Made by a program: the position numbers and the translations under genes
From: Ottelia alismoides
Lineage: Eukaryota > Streptophyta > Magnoliopsida > Alismatales > Hydrocharitaceae
Length of the DNA: 64,000 bases
Assembly: GCA_037367405.1 (NCBI GenBank)
Contig: JAZKJV010002329.1
Span: 620,001 to 684,000 of the forward strand
Direction of reading: 5' to 3'
Shown here: in pieces, positions 1-9,479 of the stretch
How positions within the stretch are numbered: position 1 is the first letter of the stretch
Layout: every line of letters begins with the position of its first letter
Notes under the pieces: model-generated
The model's input: only the letters and a program-made list of their open reading frames with translations
Told to the model about the DNA's origin: nothing
Database searches by the model: none

Positions 1-3000
1 TCAAATGCGAACAATCAAGAAAAATAGACCACCAAATAGATGAAAATCAATCAAACACAAAATAGCGGTCCTGCTATTAATTTAACCTGGTATAGCGACC
101 AGGGTCGATCACAAGGAGCACGGGTTGGCCTCGCGGCCTACGAAGTAGTCAAAAAGAAATAAAAGAAAATAAAATAAGTATTTTTGGTGGTTTTTAAATA
201 TTTTATATTTTTTTGGATTTTTAGTTAATTAAGAAAATAATAAAAACAAGAAAACAACACACTTCAACAATTTATTTAATGCACTAAAAATCAACCAAAA
301 ATTCTAACAAAAATATTTTTATGTGTTTTATAATTTTTAGTGTTTTTGGTGAATTTTTGTGATTTTTCTGATGTTTATTTAATTTTCTAAAAATCTAAAA
401 GTGACTAAAACAGTAGGTACTGTCCAGCCGAGCTAAAAGGGCCTAGATAAAATATCTAAAGGCCCCAAATTAGCTGGGAGGTAATTTTCCTGTAAAGAGA
501 ATAAAACAAGGAAAATTTAGGCACCTAATTTATTATTTTGGATTTTTAATTGCTTTACTAGAATTTTTATAAGATTTTGAGTGTTTTTCAATTTTTAGTG
601 GTTTTCAGTAATGAAAAATAGCCAAAATTGGCTAGAAAATCAAACACAACAAAATAGACAGTAGACAATTTTTTTGTAATTTTTAGACACTATTTAATAT
701 TTTTTTGTGGTTTTAAAAGTTATACAGTAGCAAAAATGGAGGTTTTTAATTTTTAAAAATATAAAATGAAAACAAAAATATCCTAAAAAATCCTCGAAAA
801 TTTTACACTATGGCAGGAGCCATGTGTTCAATTTTCATTGGAATTGGAGGTATTTTGCTATTTTATCCAAAAATAAAGATGAGGCACAGTGCACAGGGAC
901 CAAAGTGCAAATACCCGACAGTCTGGGGGGTCTGGTGCAATTAACCCAGCGAAACACTTGCTACGCGCGTGCCTGGGGCACTCAGGGACCCAAATGTAAG
1001 AAAAAATAAGTTCCAAGGGCTTTCTGGTAACGGGTACCAAAAGTCTAGGGACTTATTCGCAAAATACCCAAAAATATCCGCACATGCTCAAATGTATCAC
1101 GCACAGGTGTATAAACGCAATTTCTAAAAAGTATTCATTCATTAAGGAACAACCAGAACTACAGGGGGCATGATATGCAAATAAGCCAAAAACTCACGTG
1201 TCGAAGCACGTGTCAGACCATACACAGGGTCATAAATGCAAACTAAACAAAGTACGAGGTCCTCTATGCAATAATCCCAAAAACTAAACAACTATATTAC
1301 GTATTTACAGGACTAACTATGAAATGCAATAAACAGAAGGGCCTAAGGGTAATTTACCCTTTATTAATGGAGCGATTGGATGGAGGCCACGTGGAGCATC
1401 TGACGGTTGGGAACAACGGGCGTTCCACAGCTGGGCTCCTCGAGCGAATCCGACGGCGGGGTTCCTCCACGTGGATGATCGAACGGTGTTGGGCGCAGGT
1501 GGCTAACCCTCGTGCATCGGACGGCTGGGACCAATCCTCCTCAGATCTGACGGTGAATGCGGCTCCTAAACGGATGGCCCAGATGCAAACTGGAGCTGGA
1601 GGTCTGATCGAACGGCTTCTGAAGGTCGAGGAAGAACAAGTCGCCGGTGAAGTTCGCTGGCCTCGTGCGTGCGCTCCTGACCTCCTCGCGAGGCGCTGGT
1701 GATCGGAAAAGGTCTGGCGTGGGCCTCCGCGTCGGATGGGAATTTCCGATGACCCGGCCGAGCTCAAAGGAGCTCCGGCGAGGTCAGCGGAGCTGCGCCT
1801 CCTGGCTCGATGTCGAAGGTGCCTCAGATGGCCCTCTTTGAACCTGCAAAGCAGTCCAGGAAGCTCGCGGGTCGAGGGCAAACTGCCTCGACCCGGTTAG
1901 GCGGGTGAAGGAGGACTGTGGGGCGATATGGGCGAGCTCCGGCGAGGGGGGTAGACGGTGGAGCTCGAATCCCAGCTCCTGTGCGAGCTGGGTTGAATGG
2001 GGATACGGAGAAGGTGCGCGAGAAGGAGGCGATGGTGAATGTGGATTCCGATGATCGAATAGAGCTAGGGAGTGGTCGGAATCAGCGTAACACGGCGGAG
2101 CGGCGATTTGGGGGTAACTAGAATTTAAAGGAACAGAGAAGGCTACGGGTCTACCTGGGTGGCTGAATGGCCTGTGGGCGAGCTTGCGCAGCTCTGGGTC
2201 TTCGCCTCACGGAGCGCCGACGTCCGAGGCTCGAGCTCCTGCTGGTGGCGTAGCAAGGCGGCGATGCTCGCCGGATCAGTGGTTTCGCTCCCTCTCCTCG
2301 CTTCGACACCACGGGGGACAAGCTATCACTCTTGCCTACGCAATGGAGCTCACGGGAGGTGGAATCGAGTGGCCAAAGATGAGAAATGAGGAGGCGGAGC
2401 TGCAGCTAAATATGGGTGAGGGTCCGGGAAGACATGCGCGGGTAGGGCGTGGAGGCGCGCGGATCCCGATGTGGATACCCCGGCGAGGGTCTCGGATGTG
2501 GCGTGGACGGATCTGACCCCGGGGTTTAGGTGAGAATCAATCGGGTTTAGGCGCTAGAAATTAGGGAAATCGGGTCGGGCGCCTAAGCCCGTGAGAAGTG
2601 GTCCTGGGGGGGGGGGTAGTTGACCGGGCGATCAACAATCCGAGGACCAGTAGGAAGCGGCCACGTGGCTGGATCTTAGATTGAAAATTAGGGTTGCTAG
2701 GGGCCGATTTAGCAAAAAGTTAAAACATGAAATACTTTTATTTTATTTTTTTCTATTTTTTAGTGATTTTTAATTAATTTTTCGAAATAAAAATAAGGTA
2801 TATACATAGTAGGGTTATATTTAGGTATATATACACTATATAGGTTTTTAGTTTTTGATTTTTAATTGTTATTTTTATACAATTTTATTCCCATTTTATA
2901 TTTTATTTATTTATATTATAAAATAAGGAATATAAAGATATTTTTGTTTAATTTTTTTTATTTATTTATTTAGGTGAAATAAATACATATATACATTTAT

Positions 3001-3606
3001 ATACATGGTATATTTACAATATATTTTTGTGTTTTTAATTTTGTTATTTTTATTTTGTTTTTGTTTTAATTGTTTTTATTTTATTTATTTACACTATATA
3101 GTATAGGATATTTACAAGAATTTTGGAAATTAATTTTATATATTTATAAGGTTAAATAAATATAGGTATAGTGGTCTATATACAAGGTGATAGTGATGTT
3201 TTTGTTCTTTTTGATTTGCTTTCATTTTTATCTTGATTTTATATTAAGGAATATATACAAATATTTACAATCAATTTGCATCTATTTTTGTGAGGAAAAT
3301 ATTTTATTTTATTTACATAAATATTTTCACACATGAGCCCCTATCTCCCTCTACTTTGGTTTTTATGCGGTTAGGCCCATGCTGAGCCCTCCCTTGGGTT
3401 AGGTTGCTCAATATTTATTCTAAATATTTCCATCGTTTTCTTTTTAATCTTTATTCTTTTATTTTTGCACAAAAACATGCTAATTATAGATTTTTACACA
3501 ATGCATGCTTTTGGTAATTATTTCTATTTACTACTATATGCATGCATTTGCAAAGGCTTTTGTAGCTAAAATATAAGAATAAAGAGTGATGAATGAGTAT
3601 TCATCA
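1..3606 (-). repeat. E1 left LTR (3' LTR), outer 62 bp missing
   Basis: This stretch repeats 13837-17430 almost base for base. It ends with the TTCATCA terminus at 3606, directly followed by the polypurine tract. It contains an AT-rich half (about 2700-3606), a GC-rich island (about 1365-2680) and another AT-rich part (1-880). Plus-strand ORFs inside the GC-rich island occur in both LTRs simply because the LTRs are duplicates, so they are not called genes. Confidence 0.95.
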
Positions 3607-3621
3607 CCCCCCTATACTTTA
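3607..3621 (-). promoter_or_regulatory. E1 polypurine tract (plus-strand primer site)
   Basis: On the element sense strand the sequence AAAGTATAGGGGGG lies directly against the 3' LTR start TGATGA. In the retroviral replication scheme this purine run primes second-strand synthesis. A small hairpin, TTTGCTA/TAGCAAA at 3624-3643, lies just upstream on the sense strand and is conserved in the other elements of the window. Confidence 0.85.
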
Positions 3622-5200
3622 ACTTTGCTAGTCCCTTAGCAAACACTTATTTGAAAAAGAAGTGAAGAAGAAATAAAGAAAAAGAAAAAGAGAATGTACA
3701 TGGATCAAGGCTGATTATTAAACTTGCCTTCATTAAATTAAGGTATGGAGCTCGATCAGATCTTTGGATTATTAATGTGTCGGAACCTTATTCGGACTTA
3801 AGTCTAAAACTCAACAGCCTCTAAGTTCCACTATTCTATAACCAAGACTCCTCAATGCTCCAGATCAGAACAAGTCATCAATCACAAACCCTGAAGACCA
3901 TGAATCTTTTCTTGTCCTGTGAATGTGAGTCTAAGCTCTCCACCTCAGAAATGGCAACTTGACAACCCTCCCCAACAAGGTAACTCTATGACCTCAATCT
4001 GGCCACTCTTCCTCGAGGAGCGGGGTATTCCCTTCTAAGTTCAAGTTCAACCAGCTCAAGAAGAGGAGGAAGAAGAGAATGGGTCAAGGCCAGTGTAGCC
4101 AAGTACCCTTGGGAGCTTGACCAGTGTAGCCAAGTCTCCCTGCTGCAAGCTACATCAGGTGGATCATGAAACCAAGCTTTGCTTATTGCACTCTATATAC
4201 ATACTCCGGTGGGATTATCATTTTCTCTCAGACCCACCACTTTTTTGGAGTTATTTTCTTTTTACACATTTTTTTTCAAGTGCATCTATACAACATATAC
4301 ATGTGCAGCATATATACAAGGAGTTTTTCCTCTTGAGCCAGTAGACTATCCCTCTTTTGAAGCTTTATTGCAACCCACAACTCCCGTCGTTAGACCTCAT
4401 AGCAACCAGACCAAGTTGAGACACTCACTTCTTCACTAAAAGAAGAAGAGAGGTTCCGCCTAGAAGTACTACCCTCATATGCTACCCCAAGTCAAGGAAG
4501 ACTGCCTCCTCACCACCTCATCCGTAGAGAGCTCGGTGCATAGTGCTGGTGTCCAAGTAAAGCCATTGTCTATATGAGTCATGTGTTGTTGTTAAGTGCT
4601 CTACTTAGGCTCATTGAGATGACATGTGATCATAGCCTAGTGGACTCAAAGAATTAAGTCACCATGGACCTGAAAAGCCTTAAACCTAAGCCCTATAAGG
4701 TTCCTCTTAGAAATTAGGTGGATTAAGATCTTAATCAAGCTCCATTTCTCAATTTGATTCCAGGCTAGTTTAAATGTCAACTATCATCCAAGAAAACTAT
4801 ATACATATGTACAAAAGATGCTATTTACACAAATTTTACAATCATGCAAAATTTTTGAAAAATGTTTTGAAAGCATGAATGGATGATGCATGAAGTGCAA
4901 GTTTTGCAAAAAGATATTTACACAAATTTAGGCGAGATTTTTGCAAACTTTTGATTTTCAAAACATTTTGGAAAAATTTGTACTATATACATAATTGTGA
5001 TAAGAAAATATTTACACAAACTTTACAAAAAGATTTTTTGAAATCATTTTTACAAGAATAATTTGTACACTAGCTATTTTTGTGCAAATAAAAGAAGTTT
5101 ATGTACATGAAAAATTTTATTTTTTGTGATTTTTAGCCATTTTATTTATTAACACACTCACACAATGTACGAGTTATGGCTAAAGTATATATGAAATATA
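3622..5200 (-). other. E1 3' untranslated region
   Basis: No credible reading frame is present, and there is no envelope-like ORF although some Athila elements have one here. The stretch 4011-4140 is recognisable in E2 (from about 23848), E4 (from about 43017) and E3 (from about 53852). It holds a CCTCGAGGAGCGGGG block and two nearby copies of CAGTGTAGCCAAG. Confidence 0.75.
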
Positions 5201-5210
5201 TACACGCACC

Positions 5211-5283
5211 CCTATACTTAGGCTCGAACGATGTCCTCAGAGTCAAGAGCGATGAAGAAGACATAACTCATGCTAGGTATAGG
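5211..5283 (-). other. E1 long hairpin (3' region)
   Basis: The arms run from CCTATACTTAG with GATGTCCTC to GAAGACATAAC with TAGGTATAGG, with a loop of roughly 25 bases. The equivalent long hairpin occurs in E2, E3 and E4 at the same place, on the LTR side of the short hairpins. Confidence 0.75.
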
Positions 5284-5355
5284 AAAGCTAAAAGGAAGGC
5301 TATGTACAAAGACGAATAAATGAAATAGAAAGTCAAGAGGGTCTCGGGTCTTCCC

Positions 5356-5562
5356 CTATACTTAGGATCAAGAAATCCTAAGTATAGTAGGATGTATTCT
5401 AAGGGAAAACCGAGAGGAGACTGTACAGAGTCTACCCCCCTATACTTAGGGTGAAATATCCCTAAGTATAGGCAGTAAAACAGGGGTAAACGTAAACAAA
5501 AGAAATACCTAAAAGGTCTCACATTCCCCCTATACTTAGGGTAAAGTGCACCCTAAGTATAG
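5356..5562 (-). repeat. E1 array of three short hairpins
   Basis: The hairpins are at 5356-5387 (CTATACTTAGGAT / ATCCTAAGTATAG), 5439-5472 (CCTATACTTAGGG / CCCTAAGTATAGG) and 5530-5562 (CTATACTTAGGGT / ACCCTAAGTATAG). Each has perfect arms of about 13 bp and a loop of 6-8 bases. On the sense strand each 3' arm runs into GGGG, giving AAGTATAGGGG as in the polypurine tract. Confidence 0.85.
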
Positions 5563-5668
5563 CATAATCATAAGATGAAGAAAGGGACGTGGGACTAAAG
5601 AATGTAGTGATATAGACATCTGGATCTATACAGGGCGGAAGATCAGTGAAAATCAGGCGTGAGATGCA

Positions 5669-6208
5669 TTAGCTGTGAGTCAAAGACCACATCTCACGCA
5701 AATGAATAGGGGCAAGATCAGCGACCCGCGGCTCATGATCTAAAAATGGCTTGAGCCGCTGGCCGTTTACTCGAAAGGTACTCTCAGAAGACAACTCGGA
5801 TATATCAATGCTACCGTTATCGTGTACCTTTCTGACCAAGTAGGGTCCCTTCCATTTGCTCTGTAGCTTCCCTGGAAATAAACGAAGCCTCGCATCAAAC
5901 AACCATACTCTCTGTCCAATCTCAAAATGCTTGTGGCTGATGTGAGAATCATGCCACTCCTTCACTCTCTCCTTATACTGTAGGCTGTTTGAGAAAGTTG
6001 TATCTCTAAGCTCCTCCAAGGCAGCTAACTCTGCCCTCCTCTGGTCTCCTACACCATCTAGATCCATAAGAATATCAGTAACTGCCCATAGTGACTTGTG
6101 CCTCAGCTCAACAGGTAAATGGCACGGCTTGCCATATACGAGGCGAAAGGGAGATGTGCCCAATGGTGTCTTGAAAGACGTCCTATATGCCCACAAGACC
6201 GAGTCCAA
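5669..6208 (-). CDS. int: E1 integrase, end of catalytic core and C-terminal domain
   Basis: The 179-codon open stretch begins with the end of the catalytic core ([20 protein letters not shown], then [12 protein letters not shown]), which is very characteristic of Ty3/gypsy integrases. It continues into the C-terminal DNA-binding region ([20 protein letters not shown], then [11 protein letters not shown]). There is no chromodomain, as expected for Athila. It ends shortly before the hairpin array. The frame is broken from the upstream integrase piece at 6227-6460. E4 has the homologous sequence in decayed form. Confidence 0.88.
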   Translation of the reverse strand: MDSVLWAYRTSFKTPLGTSPFRLVYGKPCHLPVELRHKSLWAVTDILMDLDGVGDQRRAELAALEELRDTTFSNSLQYKERVKEWHDSHISHKHFEIGQRVWLFDARLRLFPGKLQSKWKGPYLVRKVHDNGSIDISELSSESTFRVNGQRLKPFLDHEPRVADLAPIHLREMWSLTHS

Positions 6209-6226
6209 AAGCTGTGACCAATCCTT

Positions 6227-6510
6227 TCAGTCAGGGCGGACGACTTTCTGCAATATAGTCTTGATCTCCCTATTCGACACCTCGGCTAGACCATTCGTCT
6301 GTGGATGGTAAGGTGTAGCAACACGATGGTCTATACCGAACTCGCTAGCAAGGGCCTTCACCTTGTCGTTGATGAAATGAGACCCCCCATCAGAAATCAG
6401 AACTCGTGGAACCCCGAACCGCGTGAAGAGGGTAGGCCACCACAAGCCAGATTGGAGCATTTCTGTGTCGTTCTCCTCCCAGAATGATGTCCTCCTGCCT
6501 CAAGCTTGTG
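6227..6510 (-). pseudogene. int: E1 integrase, zinc-finger start and core with internal deletion
   Basis: The piece reads [11 protein letters not shown] and then jumps directly to [17 protein letters not shown] and [11 protein letters not shown]. In related integrases the first motif ends the first half of the HHCC zinc finger, and the second lies after the first catalytic aspartate. The second half of the zinc finger and the DFMG-containing part of the core are therefore missing. E4 retains the missing block (about 45615-45880), so this is a deletion in E1. The remaining D (SDGGSHF) and E ([10 protein letters not shown]) of the D,D,E triad are visible. The enzyme cannot be functional. Confidence 0.87.
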
Positions 6511-6612
6511 GCAGTAAGTGAGGACGCTATGGTGTTCCTCCTGAGGAATACACCAACGCCAGACGCTATCCCCTCCTTCGTGGTAAAGGATGGGATCCTC
6601 CCAGTGGTAGGA

Positions 6613-7242
6613 CTAGGCCTTCGCAAGGAAGGTCTCAAGCCTCTGCCTGGGCCAATCTTGTGGGACTTTCCCAACGACGAGAAAGTTCACAATATCGGCG
6701 TACCACGGGAGTGAGGCGATAGCAAGGATCGCCTCATCTGGGAAGGTCTCACGAATGGGATCAATCTGCTCAGACTCCTCAGGCTGCTCTAAACGGGAGA
6801 GGTGATCCGCCACCACATTCTTGACTCTAGGCTTATCCTTGATCTCAATGTCGAACTCCTGGAGTAGAAGGATCCATCTAGTCAGTCTGGCCTTGGCATC
6901 CTTCTTTGCCATGAGGTACCTGATGGCGGTGTGATCTGTGTACAGGGTCACTCTAGATCCAATGATATAAGATCGAAACTTATCTAAGGCGAACACTACG
7001 GCTAGCATCTCCTTCTTTGTGACCGTGTAATTCCGCTGCGCGGAATCCAATGTGCGGCTAGCGTAGTGAATAGCAAACGGGACTCCATCCCTCCTCTGTC
7101 CCAGCACTGCCCCTACGTCAAAGTCGGAGGCATCCGTCCATGATCTCGAATGGGAGAGACCAATCAGGCGGCTAGAGGACAGGAGCCTCAATAACACACT
7201 GCTGGAGAGTCGCAAAGGACGAAAGACACTTGTCATCGACAA
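6613..7242 (-). CDS. E1 RNase H domain and RH-integrase spacer
   Basis: This is a 209-codon open frame. [30 protein letters not shown] and [13 protein letters not shown] supply the expected D, E and D of a Ty3/gypsy RNase H. They are followed by [12 protein letters not shown], typical of the RH-connection region, and then a spacer toward the integrase zinc finger. It overlaps the RT frame by about 70 bp in another frame, so a frameshift separates RT and RNase H. In E4 the homologous spacer is where the hAT element inserted. Confidence 0.9.
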   Translation of the reverse strand: MSMTSVFRPLRLSSSVLLRLLSSSRLIGLSHSRSWTDASDFDVGAVLGQRRDGVPFAIHYASRTLDSAQRNYTVTKKEMLAVVFALDKFRSYIIGSRVTLYTDHTAIRYLMAKKDAKARLTRWILLLQEFDIEIKDKPRVKNVVADHLSRLEQPEESEQIDPIRETFPDEAILAIASLPWYADIVNFLVVGKVPQDWPRQRLETFLAKA

Positions 7243-8953
7243 GGAACTCGGTGTCTTTCGTCAAGAGGTCAGTCAACGGCCGGGCAATCCTACTGAAATC
7301 CTGAATAAATCTCCTATAAAATCCAACGTGCCCCAGGAATGACCGTAACTGCCTCAAATTGGACGGTGGTGCGAGTTTTCTAATGACATCAACCTTGGCC
7401 GGATCAACCTCCATGCCCATGTTGGAGATGATGTGCCAAGCACCGTCCCTTGAGTCACCATGAAGTGACTCTTCTCCCCAAGATAGAACCAAATGGTACT
7501 CAATACATCGTTGGAGTACTCGATCTAGGCAGTCAAGACCGGAGTCGAATCCGTCGCCGTAGACCGAGAAATCATCCATGAAGACCTCCAAACACTCCCC
7601 TACCATGTCCGAAAAGATCGACAACATGCACCTCTGAAAAGTCGCAGGGGCGTTGCATAGCCCAAATGGCATGCGTCGAAAGATATATGTACCGAAGGGA
7701 CAGGTAAAGGTGGTCTGCTCCTGATCCTCAGGAGCGATGGCCACCGGGTTGTAGCCCAAGTACCCATCCAGGAAGCAATAATGGCTCTTCCCTGCTAGTC
7801 TCTCAATGATCTGGTCAATAAAAGGGAGGGGGAAATGGTCCTTCTTGGTGGCATGGTTGAGTCTCCTGTAGTCAACGCAGACCCTCCAAGAGGTGGGTAC
7901 TCGTGTAGCAATCTCCTCTCCCGACTCACTGATCACAGTCGTAATGCCCGTCTTCTTGGGCACCACATGCAAGGGGCTGACCCACTTGAAGTCGAAAATG
8001 GGATAAATAAAATCTGCACTCCACCATTTTGATATTTCCTTCATCACGACCTCTCTCAGGTTGGGGTTCAGCCGCCGCTGGAACTCATGCGATGGCTTCG
8101 CCCCCTCCTCGAGATAAATATGGTGGGAGCACACTGATGGACTAATCCCATGGAGATCTGCTACGCTCCATCTGAGTGCCTTGCGGTTCTTTTCAAGAAC
8201 CCCCATCAAACGGGATTCTTGCTCTCCAGTCAGATCGGCGGAGATGATGACTGGGTACATCTCAGGTTCGCCCGCAAGGAACCGATACTTCAGCGAAGTA
8301 GCAAGCGGCTTCAGCTCTGTACAGCTGGGTTCTGGCAAATCTGGCTTCGGAAGAAGATGTGTGAATGCTGCTAAATCTGCCAAATCTGCCTGGGAGAAAG
8401 AAGACGAGCTCTCGCAAACTGGATCTGGAGGAGGCTGCTCAATTGTGCTGTCTCTGATCTGCTCTGCCTCTACCTCCTCCTCATCTGTAGGCTCAGGTGG
8501 ACTCAGGTCTGGCATCTGGTCATCACAATCTGCCCAATCAGACTCTGAATCCGAGGGATCTGCATCATATAAGGTGGCATAAGTACCACCATCACACAAG
8601 GTGGCCTCAGTACCACCATCACTAGGAACTGTGTCACGGTCGAGAACCAGCTCTGCTGCCTCTGTAGTATCCTGGACCAGGGCTGTTCTCTCCAAGCTCT
8701 CCTCTGCTGTCATCTCTGCATCAGTGGTGTCTGGAAATGAGAGGATGGCCTGTGCTGAAGGGTCTGCCCATGCTGCCTCATCATCTGTGATCACAAAATC
8801 ACAGTCCTGGTGGATGTCTAACCCGGCATCTGTCAGCTGCTCTATGTCTGTGCTGGTCTCTGAGCATGCTCTCTCTCTGGCTCTGTAGTCCTCGACCGTC
8901 TCTATTTGTACACTTTCGTCCTCGACGCGGAAAGTATACCTTCCCGCTATCAT
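7172..8953 (-). CDS. E1 reverse transcriptase with acidic N-terminal spacer
   Basis: This 593-codon open frame begins with about 200 residues of acidic, D/E/S/T-rich spacer, including two GGT(E/Y)AT repeats. The RT follows: [45 protein letters not shown] (first catalytic Asp), [23 protein letters not shown] (DD pair) and [28 protein letters not shown] is the Athila form of the YxDD box. After LVLSW two opposite frameshifts change about 17 residues, and the normal frame then resumes at [11 protein letters not shown]. The enzyme would copy element RNA into DNA in virus-like particles. This copy is probably inactive. Confidence 0.93.
   Translation of the reverse strand: MIAGRYTFRVEDESVQIETVEDYRARERACSETSTDIEQLTDAGLDIHQDCDFVITDDEAAWADPSAQAILSFPDTTDAEMTAEESLERTALVQDTTEAAELVLDRDTVPSDGGTEATLCDGGTYATLYDADPSDSESDWADCDDQMPDLSPPEPTDEEEVEAEQIRDSTIEQPPPDPVCESSSSFSQADLADLAAFTHLLPKPDLPEPSCTELKPLATSLKYRFLAGEPEMYPVIISADLTGEQESRLMGVLEKNRKALRWSVADLHGISPSVCSHHIYLEEGAKPSHEFQRRLNPNLREVVMKEISKWWSADFIYPIFDFKWVSPLHVVPKKTGITTVISESGEEIATRVPTSWRVCVDYRRLNHATKKDHFPLPFIDQIIERLAGKSHYCFLDGYLGYNPVAIAPEDQEQTTFTCPFGTYIFRRMPFGLCNAPATFQRCMLSIFSDMVGECLEVFMDDFSVYGDGFDSGLDCLDRVLQRCIEYHLVLSWGEESLHGDSRDGAWHIISNMGMEVDPAKVDVIRKLAPPSNLRQLRSFLGHVGFYRRFIQDFSRIARPLTDLLTKDTEFLVDDKCLSSFATLQQCVIEAPVL
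8573..8617 (-). repeat. GGTEAT-encoding palindromic repeats, cluster 2 (two copies)
   Basis: Two copies of the same 18-mer, at 8573-8590 and 8600-8617, lie in the acidic spacer before RT. They are on the other side of the protease from cluster 1 and in the open RT frame. Confidence 0.85.
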
Positions 8954-9471
8954 GATCAGTCACCGCCTTGGCTGTGGCCAAGAACGGACGACAGAGGATG
9001 AGGGTATCGTCCACTGAATCAGGGATCTCCATGTCCAACACTACGAAGTTCCACGGGGAATTTCAGGCCCTGAATAGTGACGATAACATCTCGCAACAAC
9101 CCCTTCGGCCTCTTGATAGATCGATCAGCAAACTGAAGGACTGTCCTGCTCTGTCGAAGAGTGCCCAACTCGAAGCGGTCGAGAAGGGCTGCCGGAAGGA
9201 GGTTGATAGACGATCTGCTATCCAATAGAGTACAGTCGAACCTCTGCTCACTAATCTGGCATCTGACATACGGGGCTCCTGAATCTGGCCTCTTGGCCGG
9301 CAGACAGTTCTGGATCGCGAAGCACGTAACTTTCATCAACACATGTATCTCTGAATGATGGTTCCTCCTCCTCCTCCTGACTGTGGTCCTATCTCTCAAA
9401 GATCGTTGAAGAAGGGGGATGTGCTGCAAAGCCTCCTGAAGGGTCAGCTGTATATGAAATCTGTCGATCAT
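8799..9471 (-). pseudogene. E1 aspartic protease, frameshifted and active site altered
   Basis: The pre-protease helix region (HIQLTLQEALQHIPLLQRSL) is followed by YVRCQISEQRFDCTLLD and then SRSSINLLP. The family active site is D-S/T-G or D-x-G, but here the third position is R (D-S-R). Downstream come FADRSIKRPKGLLRDVIVTI and, in a second frame from 9041, DTLILCRPFLATAKAV. The usual flap-end motif is LGRPFLA, so G has become C. The break between frames is near 9019-9041. The protease would mature the polyprotein; this copy is dead by two criteria. Confidence 0.88.
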
Positions 9472-9479
9472 GCTCTGGC

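Noticed and set aside
1319..2516. Plus- and minus-strand ORFs in the GC-rich part of the E1 LTRs (repeated at 15244-16353)
   Set aside because: They are present twice only because LTRs are duplicates. No recognised domain, and GC-rich sequence gives long frames by chance.
3622..5200. Envelope-like gene between integrase and 3' LTR
   Set aside because: Some Athila elements have one, but no frame here shows a signal peptide, a membrane segment or adequate length.
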